64,000 bases of DNA from Lingula anatina. Its lineage: Eukaryota > Brachiopoda > Lingulata > Lingulida > Lingulidae. Location: contig NW_019775746.1 in assembly GCF_001039355.2 (NCBI RefSeq), forward strand, positions 783,947 through 847,946. The letters run 5' to 3'. Every line of letters starts with the position of its first letter. Within the stretch, counting starts at the first letter, position 1. Positions 16,756 to 26,454 of this stretch are shown one piece after another. The position numbers and the translations under genes were made by a program. The notes below the pieces were generated by a model. That model was given only the letters and a program-made list of their open reading frames with translations, did not search any database and was not told where the DNA came from.

Positions 16756-19700
16756 TGCCTGGTCTAATATTATGTCCAAGGTTTAGTATCCCGCTTGGCA
16801 TCTAAAACGTACAGGCCCAAGATATTATATTATATTACCATGCACTAGTATATGAATAGATGAAATCTTATTTTATGAACTGTTTTAGAGCGTGCTCCGC
16901 TGGATAGACAACACACCACTTGTGTTTTCGGACTGGTACCATCCCAACTATGACAAACTTTTCGTAGAGGCACGCTTTCAAACCGCGGTCAAATATTCCA
17001 AAGCTGTTCACAACGACTTCGCATTCATGTCGAGGTCAAATATTTTCAACTACAGGCATCCCGTTTATGACCACGGTGTAGCATGTGCGGCTATGATAGT
17101 CACAAGTCCGCACTACTCGTCCAACTGGATAATGATTCCGTGCCCGCAAGAGTTCCATACAGCCTCTGTGATATGTGAATACCCAAGACACGCCAATGGA
17201 AGCAGTGATCGGCGAGTGTCATCGAAAACGACCAACAATGGAACCTGTTCTGATTTCCAGTTTGAATGCGGAGACGGAACGTGTGTTTCCATAGATTCTA
17301 GGTGTGACGGACGGAAAGATTGCCTGGACGGAAGTGACGAAAATGTCACTTGTCATCCGCTTCATTTTGAGCGTTGTAAGAATGGGCAGAATCTCCATGT
17401 GTCCCGATTCTGTGACAAAGCTACCGATTGTTTGGACAATTCGGACGAAATAGGGTGTATATACCCGCCTTGTGGCGCACATCAGTTTCGCTGTAACAGC
17501 GGAGAGTGCATTCAAATGAGCGAAAGATGCGACTTAATACCTCAGTGTAAGGACGGGTCAGATGAAACACAGTGCGAAAATATCTACAGGAGTAAATTCT
17601 TTTCTTGTTTTTCCGACTCATTCATTCCGTATTCACAGAAACATGATGGCGTGGTAGACTGCCTAGGGCCTTTCGAAGAAGACGAGATGTCATCGACAGA
17701 GCAGTGTGAGGAACAGAACTACGCACGGGCGTGTCAAAACTCCAACTGCGATAAATATTCGTATTACGAAAAAACATTTTTTCTCAGTGAGCTTCCATCC
17801 AGCAGCAGGATTTACAAAAATGACCAGTCGTTCAATGGCAACACGTCTTGTTTTCACAAAAGAGATAAGTACGGTGTCCTGTCAACCTGTAGGACTGGTA
17901 AGCATCTGGTACAAAACGTCTCTAACCCGTACTCAATGGAATTAAGCAGTAAGGGTTTTAAGCATTATTATTTAGATCCTGGTACTTCGCCTTTGTGCCA
18001 CGGATTCGCATGCCCCAAAGATTTGTATCACCAATGTCCGTCGTCATATTGTATACCTGCCGGAGCTGTTTGCGATGGTGTCAAAGACTGTCACGATGGC
18101 AGTGACGAAATCGCCTGTAACAGCTACTCCTGCCCAGGTATGTACAGATGTCGGGGGCAGAATAATTGTTTGCCGCAGACACAGGTGCGTGACGGAATCC
18201 CACAATGTAAATTGGGGGATGATGAAGAATTCTATGGCTTTCAGTGCCCTCCTGTATGTATTTGTGAAGGGTTCTCGGTAATTTGCCCAGGAGCAGTATT
18301 CAAGAAGTCTCAATACCGGAGTAGATTATTGACTGAGGTGCCTTATATAATAGGAAGAGATATGGTAAGGAGTCTCAATTTAAAAGATAATCTTATATCA
18401 GAGGTTTCATTGGATAACTATACACGACTGTTATATCTTGACTTATCAAACAACTCACTGGTGGAAGTTGATGAGGCAGAGTTTCAAGACACTGTTAATC
18501 TTCGCAGAATTAACTTGTCAAACAACAACATCAGCATCATCCGAAGTGGCGCATTTTCCAATATGATTTCTCTTCAAGTGCTGGACATAAGCAACAACCC
18601 AATAACCTCCGTTCCGCGGCATTGTTTCCACAATCTTCCTGCTTTGGAACTTCTTGATCTGTCAGCTAATCAAATACAGGCCCTGGAGAACTGTTCGTTT
18701 TATAACGTCTCCGTGGATGTCTTAAACATATCGAAAAACTATGTCCAGTCATTTAACGCCTGGTTGTTTTGTGGTGGGCACAAAGTGAAGACAATTGATC
18801 TGTCTCAGAACCCATTGGAGGTTAAACAAGACCAGGCGCCGGTCGATGTTGACATAATCATTGTAGATGAGTTCGGTGTCTGCTGCATGTTTTATCAGTC
18901 GAATTTATGTCAGTCACAGGTTGATTTTTTTGCTTCATGTTCAGATATGTTTAGTGATAACGTAATTATGTACTATTGCTTAGGTATGGTTTTTGCTGCT
19001 GTGGTGTCGTCCATAGGATTGCTAAAATCGTATTTAAGGCTGACAGGATTTTTTCTGATGAAAGAATTTGCCGTTGCATTGAATATCGTTGAAATGCAAA
19101 TGATTATACCAGTTTTGATAATATTTGTTAACAGCATGCGGATGACAGATACCTATTTTACCATGTCCAATGCCTGGCGAAAGAGCCCATCTTGTCAAGT
19201 TGCATCGTTTTTCTATATTTTTTCTCAGGTTTGTGTTCCTTTATTAGTTTTTTTCTCTGCTATACACGCGATCGTTGGACGTATCAATGGAATCGAAAAA
19301 CCACACTTGTTAAAGCGCACATTGTGCGTTGGCATAATTGCTGTCCTCGCTTCGTCAACTTTTCTTGGTGTTCTTTTATCAGTGAAGGTTGAAATCCACT
19401 CCAGCTCCTGCTATCCTTTTGTTTTAAGCAGTCTTATAACTGAGATTCAGTATGCGGCTTTAGCTATTGAAATCACATATCTATCCATGTTCGTAATTTC
19501 TGTAACGACTTTTGCGGCAATTTTCCTGTATTTGTTGTGTTCTCTGAGATCTCCATCTTCGTTAAATGATTTTCACAGTGTTTGCTGCTGTTTTGAAATT
19601 GCATTGTCTGACGTCATACGTTGGTTCCCGTTTGCTGTCTCGTGCATCTTGCACTTTATGAACACGCCAGTGTCCGAGAACGCTGCTCAGTGGATGCAAA

Positions 19701-19897
19701 TGATTGTGCTTAACATGAGGCCGGTGGTATGTGCCTTTATGCATATTTGTTTGCAGCCTTTGTGGAACAAAGTTGGGCGCTCGTTTGTGAAAGGTTTTAA
19801 AACCGCTACTTCCGAACGATCGACATCGGATCATAAGTGGACAAGGGCAGGGAGTACATGTATGACAGCAGATGGACATGAAAATACGAGGTTATAG
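14014..19897 (+). CDS. GRL101-like leucine-rich-repeat G-protein-coupled receptor with CUB, C-type lectin and LDLa domains (two exons)
   Basis: Exons 14014-16665 and 16889-19897 join in phase 0 to give 1,886 residues. Order: signal peptide (about 1-25); CUB domain (about 70-198); a long Cys- and N-glycosylation-site-rich region without a clear domain (about 200-800); a C-type lectin domain (about 807-980) split by the intron; several LDLa modules, complete at about 1004-1039, 1079-1113 and 1254-1294, with degenerate ones between; an LRR N-cap and about six or seven LRRs (about 1335-1540); seven hydrophobic helices (about 1575-1850); a short Ser/Thr-rich tail. LDLa plus LRR plus rhodopsin-like 7TM is the relaxin-receptor/GRL101 plan; the CUB and lectin domains are additions. 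TM3 reads SAIHAIVGR where family A has D/E-R-Y, and TM7 reads RPVVCAF instead of NPxxY, so coupling may be unusual. It lies between the two lipocalin pairs. Ligand unknown. Confidence 0.93.
16719..16754. repeat. (CA)n microsatellite inside the only intron of the receptor gene
   Basis: An uninterrupted AC/CA run in the 223-bp intron (16666-16888) that splits the C-type lectin domain between GIRREKQ and SVLRWID. Confidence 0.97.
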
Positions 19898-20778
19898 AAT
19901 AAATACACCGTATGAGCCATCGATTTACACTGCACATCGAGACGATATTGTACACTTCGTTAAGCTTTTAAGACATTGAGGTTAGCTAAAGTTAATGAAA
20001 GTTAATGGATTTTGTATATCTTTACATACAGGTACTGGTATATTGGCTTAGGTGCCAAAAGCGTATTTTTTGTTTTTCTAATATTTTGCTAGTTGATTGA
20101 CTTTGTTTGATGTACATGCCCGTTGAGGTAAAAGATCAGTATGGTCAGTTTATTCCACAGAACTAGTTGGCACATTTGGTGTTGTTTTGTAGCACTGTTT
20201 TCCATGTTCTTTATCCAAGTACACTGTGCTTTGAAAGGGATTGGCACATATTCGAATTGTATCAAAATAGAATAGTATTTTGTTTTAAGTTTAAATGCGT
20301 ATACGGCGGTTAGTAACCCGTTCCAATTTTCTGACTTACTAGTATTTGAATATTTTGGTCGCTTCATCTTCAAATGGTGTAGATGGGAATGTTAGGTAAA
20401 CCAGCAAATCCATTGAAGATCAAAACTGTATTCATAGTTCATAAAGTCATGCGCTGTAAAACTTGCAAATGTGGACTTTTTATTATTTACTTGAATGTAA
20501 AATATTCAGATCTACATACATAACGGATAAATTGAAATGACTTGAAATGACTTGTACAGGTGTCTGTATATTTGCCAGCATCGCTGTCTAATTTGCATTA
20601 GTGTCCACAATGTTTAAGTGTTTTCCACAGTCTCAGCACAATGGCATAATGATATTTGCATTTTCAGAGGTTTTAAAGAATAAGTTAGAGTATACTTAAT
20701 GGAATTTGTATGTGAATAATTTCTTATATTAATTTTCGTTCCCTTTCACTATTGTAATTAAATGTTATTAGGCTACAT

Positions 20779-20784
20779 AATAAA
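20779..20784 (+). promoter_or_regulatory. Candidate polyadenylation signal for the receptor gene
   Basis: AATAAA about 880 bases past the stop codon. Another AATAAA begins at the base after the stop (19898-19903), which is unusually close to serve by itself. The interval 19898-21370 otherwise shows only AT-rich sequence and no gene. Confidence 0.35.
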
Positions 20785-22033
20785 ATTTTCAAAACGTGTT
20801 TATGTCGTTATATGTACATATATCGATATATTTTAATGTAGAACAGCTTCATTAGTTATGTTATTGTAATAGACCTGTGAAGATTTTTTGTCTATAGCTA
20901 CTTAAATTTGTCTAGTCTTACCAGCCAATATTTCGTCTGCTTGCAGTCAGACGTCATCAGGGAATGAGGTTGTGGTAGGTGTGACAACCTATCAGCCCCT
21001 CTGGTGTGCTATTTGACAGTAAATAATGATGCACAAATGCAAATTTAAATGTACATTTTAATGCACAAATTATTACATAATAATATAATATAATGCTCAA
21101 CACCAAAATCGCCACCAAATTCGCTCAGCTCATATATATATGGTGGCCTGCGTTAATTTCCCTTCTATTGGTAGCCGGTAATGCGTGTTTATCGATGTTG
21201 TATTGGTATTCATTTTTTGTTTACATTTTCCATTTTATATCACTCTAAGGTAGGCCTACATGCACCTGTATAATATATATATGATGGCTTAACAGATGCG
21301 TTCAGTAATTTTCTGCCATATTCGATTGTGAAATGAAATCCACTACGGGTTCTTACTGCTCTGGGTGACGATGGAAACAGTTAAGTCCGTCACATGCCTA
21401 CTGGTAATGGTGACGGTCATTAAGGAGACATGCGGGTACCAGTATAACCACTCCTGTCCGCTACGTTGCCACTCACTTCAATCTGACCAAGTTTCAGGGG
21501 ATATGGTATGTAATCTGAGTATTTGAAAACTAAAAACAAAATAAAGGGCACTTAGGCCTACATGCATAGATAGAATAATCACCTGTTAAAACAGTAGGCA
21601 TATGCGTTATGTTTTTTGTAGTACTGGGCGAAGGTAGCATAATTGTAAAAACATCAGCTGTACATATATACCAGATACACGAAGTCGTTATTGATAGTCT
21701 TATGAAATGGACCCATATTCAAAACGAAGGCCCTATAGCCTACCAGTAGGGGCCCTACAGGGTAGGCCTATATCAAAATTGATAGGCCTAATCATGAAGT
21801 ACTGCGTTTCATTCTTTTAACAAATACACATGTTCGTTTATATGCAACATAAGTTGCCATAGACAAATAGATGCATGTACTAGTACATGTAGCTACATTT
21901 GTAAACTTATCTATAGGCCCTACACCCAGGTAGCCCGTTCAGATCATGTAGGCCTATAGGCCTACTGGTATTTTACTAACATGCCGCTCCATAGGCCTAA
22001 TTGCCCTCACCTTCTACATGTACCGTTCTCTTC

Positions 22034-22045
<12 letters not shown>

Positions 22046-22104
<59 letters not shown>
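22046..22104. repeat. (CT)n microsatellite in first intron of lipocalin copy 3
   Basis: A pure pyrimidine CT run preceded by a C-run, ending about 60 bases upstream of the exon 2 acceptor at 22166. Confidence 0.97.
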
Positions 22105-22107
<3 letters not shown>

Positions 22108-22664
22108 AAAGCGCGCGAACACATGCATTTACGCACATCTTTACACACAATTTCCATTTTTCCAGGTATGAGCTCGCGTACCACGATTACACTCAGCCTA
22201 TTGGAATATGTCGCTGTCAACGTGCCAACAAAGTTTATAAACTAGAGGAAAGGAAACTGTACGACTATTTCAGCCTTTACTGTGTTAACCACACTTACGT
22301 AAACAACCTGTCTTTCAAGATCACCAATGTCACTGGTTACTTCGAGGGACACTGGCCTATTTTGCCTTTTGTCGTGTTTCCCGACACGGTGGTGGCGCTC
22401 CAAGTGGACAAAGATGGGAATTATGAGTGGGTGATCGAGTTCCAATGTGTCGAGGTATTTATTATGTATAAACCTTTTTATTTTAGTTTAAGTGTCTGTT
22501 CTTCCGTTGTGTTACTCCTTTACCTAATTTTAATTATTTTCCATCTATAAAGCTTGTGTCCTCTAGCATGCATAGCAAATTTAAAAAAATAAAATAAAAA
22601 AGATAAAAACGACAGCCAAACAAATAGGCTAGATCTACACATGATAATTTCATTTTTTTAATTC

Positions 22665-22668
<4 letters not shown>

Positions 22669-22750
<82 letters not shown>
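22669..22750. repeat. (AT)n microsatellite adjoining the exon 3 acceptor of lipocalin copy 3
   Basis: About 80 bases of alternating AT followed by a T-run that leads straight into the TTATAG acceptor before 22776. The perfect alternation means this DNA or RNA can fold back on itself next to the splice site. Confidence 0.97.
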
Positions 22751-22758
<8 letters not shown>

Positions 22759-22982
22759 TTTTCTTGATTTTATAGTTACTTAGAACAATTGTCTTCGTGG
22801 GTATTAACTTCTATCACCGACGTAACAACGTGACTACAGCCGAGTTGGACGGCATGTTTAAGGTTGCTAGGCAACAAGGATTAGGAGAATATATGGACTA
22901 CGGACCAAAAGTGACCATTGTGGATCAAAGAAACTGTGTTTACCCCGACACTACCTTGAAGTTTAATTCAGTTTCCAATTAA

Positions 22983-24345
22983 ACAGTTTTAAATCTGGAT
23001 ACCTTGCGCCAGTTTAGACATGCATGGTGCATAACTTTGAAGAAAATTTCATTTGCTGAAATTGAATAAGTAGGCCTAGAAATTGCTATGGTATCGTCGT
23101 AACATAACATATAATAGAATTTTTTTAATTAGAAAAAAAAACTCTGTTATATGACAAGTACTTCATAACTCCGGTTTGCCGTATAGGTGTACCATAGACC
23201 GTCTATGCATTTAAGCTGTAAAATCATGTTCTGTTTGTGATGAGTATCCAATAGTTATAGAAATTTGGACATTGATACCTCACACTAATAAACCGTACAT
23301 TGGGAATCATTATTTGAAAATAAAACAAGATGCTCGAGTGAGGAATTATTTATTTGTCTACTTGCACTTTTGAATCCACCTTGATGTGGAATCTGTGTTA
23401 AAATAATATTAGAAGAGTGTCGTACAAAAGCGCAATTACCCACGCAACCAATGCACGGCCGTGTCTTCACTACCACAGTCTAATTTATCACAATGCTGAT
23501 TCTCTACTACAGTTATATAAATTAATTATATAGAGGCCACTGGGCATTGGGGCGAAGGGTTCAAAAGAACCACCCATTTGGCCCTCTCTGAATCAATCTT
23601 TAATCTAGTTTCGAGACATTTCTCAAGTTGACTTAACTTAGGTATTGAAAGATCCACATCTTCATAATAAAAATCCTACGTTTTAAAATTACAATTATGG
23701 CTATAGCCTGTATAATGCACCATATTCGTGTATTATCTTATCAGCTTACGTGTTGTTACCGACCCCAAACGTGCATAGCATTAGCTGTGATAACAGTTAC
23801 CCATACATACAGACAAACGAGATTCACACTTTGGAACACGCATATCACCCTGCCTCTATATACGGTTTAAGACCCAGCTAATGAATTGTTAGTTTAATGG
23901 ATGGAGAAATTCTGAAAACATGGCGGTGATGTGTGTTCATTTCTTGAATTTCATTACATATTGTCAGGTCGAACCGTCTTTATTTAATATCATTATGAGC
24001 CTTAGGTTATTAATATTATTGTTGATTGTTAATCCATTACTGTGTTAATCTACATGTATGTATGCGTCTGTCTGTTCATTTATTTAAAGATTTATTTTTG
24101 ATCCATTTATCTTTATTTCTTCTTATCACTTTTTTATTGTGAAAGTTATCATCATTATATTTTATCGTGTCTGTTATTTCTTTACTGAGATCAAACCGAA
24201 AAAAAACGTAAAGTTTTGTTTGGATATGTTAACTATTTATTACTGTGCCAGGGAATCAAAATAGTCATATCTTGGCTCTTTGGCCTTTATGATTGGATTA
24301 CTAACGTGACCCACTATCGTGTCATCAGATCAGATCACAGCGACA
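22983..24345. other. Intergenic interval between lipocalin copies 3 and 4
   Basis: AT-rich sequence with no open frame resembling a known family, no clear core promoter and no recognisable repeat. Confidence 0.5.
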
Positions 24346-25526
24346 ATGGACTCTGTGAGGGTGATTGTCTGCGTCCTGGCCCTGGTCGTCTGCGTTTCTG
24401 CGGGCTACAATCACTCTTGTCCGAAAGTACCGGACATCCAGACCAGTTTTGTAGCCACTCAGTTTAACTTGAACAAGTTTCAGGGAATATGGTATGTTAT
24501 TCTTCAATGTAGGTAATGTGATATTCATTTACACGCAGTTTCATCCCTGTAGGCTGTAAGAATATGTGTTCTCGATTGATATTCGTGCTTAGTTGACCTT
24601 TCTTCAAATTTTGAATCAATAACTACATTCAGTTTCCTATAATGTATTTTATTGTTTATCAGTCTATGCAAGATCAGTGCAGTTTTAAAGTTGCGAATGA
24701 GGTAGAATATGTCAATAGCATAATCTTGCAGCCCCTACTTTCATTCCTTTTCATTAATTTTTCATCGAATATTTAATTTAACGGTTTTTCACAAGCACCC
24801 ATCTTTACCTGCTCAATTTTTCATCTTTCATCTATGTCTCACTTGTCCTTTTCATGTGCGTGTGTGATCACGAGTGCTAGTGAAAATCAGCCATTTCATA
24901 TGTTCACTTTTCACTTTTATTTTAGGTACGAGCTTGCATACCACGATTACACTCAGCCTATAGGCAGGTGTCGCTGTCAACGCGCCAACAAAGTTTACAA
25001 ACCAGAGGAAGGGAAGCTGTACGACTACTTTAGCCTTTACTGTGTTAACCACACTTACGTGAACAACCTGTCTTTCAAGATCACCAATGTCACTGGTTAC
25101 TTCGAGGGACACTGGCCCATCTTGCCTTCTGTCGTGTTTCCCGACACGGTGGTGGCGCTCCAAGTGGGCAAAGATGGGAATTATGAGTGGGTGATCGAGT
25201 TCCAATGTGTTGAGGTATATAATCATATGTCTACACTTTTATTTATTTATTTATTTATTTATTGTTTTTCATACATTTACACTCCAACGATAAAATAGAA
25301 AGGCGAAACAGATCAAGCGGTATTTTGATCATTTTTATTACTTTTGCAGGTGCTGGGAAGAATCGATTTCGTGGGCATCAACTTCTATCACAGGCGTAAC
25401 AACGTGACTAAAGACGAGTTGGAGGGCATGTTTAAGGTTGCTAGACAACAAGGATTGGGAGAGTATATGGACTATGGACCAAAAGTGACCATTGTGGACC
25501 ATAGAAACTGTGTTTATCCTAAGTAG
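24346..25526 (+). CDS. Secreted lipocalin, apolipoprotein D-like, cluster copy 4 (three exons)
   Basis: Exons 24346-24491, 24926-25214 and 25350-25526 join in phases 2 and 0 to encode 203 residues. A signal peptide (VRVIVCVLALVVCVSAG) precedes YNHSCPKVPDI. KFQGIWYELAYHDYTQP carries the G-x-W motif across the first intron. Exon 2 keeps CRC, LYCVN and EFQC; exon 3 keeps FYHRRNNVT, VARQQGLGEY and the last Cys in NCVYPK. It is the intact sister of the broken copy 3 and probably covers its function. An in-frame ATG nine codons upstream (24319) exists, but 24346 gives a standard signal peptide and matches the other copies, so it is preferred. An (AC)n tract (about 25577-25608) follows the stop. Confidence 0.92.
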
Positions 25527-25577
25527 GACTTTTAACTGGATTTGTTTTTCCAAATGCCTGAATTGCAAGTTAAAAAC

Positions 25578-25608
<31 letters not shown>

Positions 25609-26454
25609 ACATGTTCGTTTTTGTTTATTTTTTTTTAAGTGTTGAACTTATTGAAGAATCGTTTTTTAAGAGCTGGATGCTCTTAATAAATGGCTTTTGA
25701 TATATCAGAATTAACAAGAAAGCCTAACTGAAGTGGTATATTGTCATTCCTATTTCAAAGCCGCAATTACTTTCAGCGCGACTCCTGCTGTAAATTTTAA
25801 AACAAACTGAAAACAATGAATTTTTAAAAAGCATTCCAGTTGGTTTTAAGCAGTATTTTGGCAGTATCAAAAACGTAGAATTTAAATGGCAAGAAAAAAC
25901 ACAAGATATAACAAAGAGTTTATAAGTTTATTCATGTCTTCTGAATGAGGCAATAAATAACATGATATTGACTTTGATCATTTGTTTTCATTCAATTATT
26001 TATAAACTTTAATGAAGATATTTTTTCTTTATTTGCGTTTACACAATTTTTCATAAGTCTTATACAAAAGGCTTATTTTTTATCGCTTTCTTCAAGTATC
26101 AATAAGTTAAGAGTAGAAAAAATAATTTAAGTAACTGTTTCATAATTTCAAACATTTGAAATGCTAATTTGATGAATAAATATATCAATTAAATTTATGA
26201 TATGATGATGTTAATATTATGGCATCCATAAGTTAATTTTCAAAGTAAGATAACACCAGAACTTAGTGCTCTACTAAAGTTTGTTTCAATCGAGATCCTT
26301 TCGAAAGGCCAATTGCATCTGCTTTGTTAGAGTGGCATTTTCTTTTTTTCTCTCTCTCTCTCTTTTTCACTCTACCGTAAGAGATCCCACAACCTATTCG
26401 TGAAAAGTCGTGAAATTCCGGGTAAGATCGGCATCACAAGATGGCGGTAGCTAC
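25527..26454. other. Convergent intergenic interval after lipocalin copy 4 and the EF-hand gene
   Basis: The two flanking genes are transcribed towards each other here. The stretch is AT-rich with an (AC)n tract at 25577-25608 and a short (TC)n run near 26349-26363. TTTATT at 26028-26033 would read AATAAA on the minus strand and could serve the EF-hand gene. Confidence 0.45.

Larger units (their letters stand above)
21371..22982 (+). pseudogene. Lipocalin cluster copy 3, disrupted by a 23-bp deletion in exon 1
   Basis: Exon-equivalents are 21371-21505, 22166-22454 and 22776-22982. Exons 2 and 3 are open, retain consensus splice sites, and exon 2 differs from copy 4 at only five of 96 residues. 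In exon 1 the signal peptide and YNHSCP are intact. The next 23 bases present in the sister genes (the segment encoding KVPDIQTS in copy 4) are missing, so the frame shifts. The second half still spells the expected chain (YVATHFNLTKFQGIW) in the wrong frame. Spliced as usual, translation stops just inside exon 2 after about 46 residues. The deletion lies away from gaps and ambiguous bases. Exon 3 has a longer tail (DTTLKFNSVSN). It could be a recent pseudogene, a polymorphic null allele or an assembly error; an alternative first exon cannot be excluded. Confidence 0.82.
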
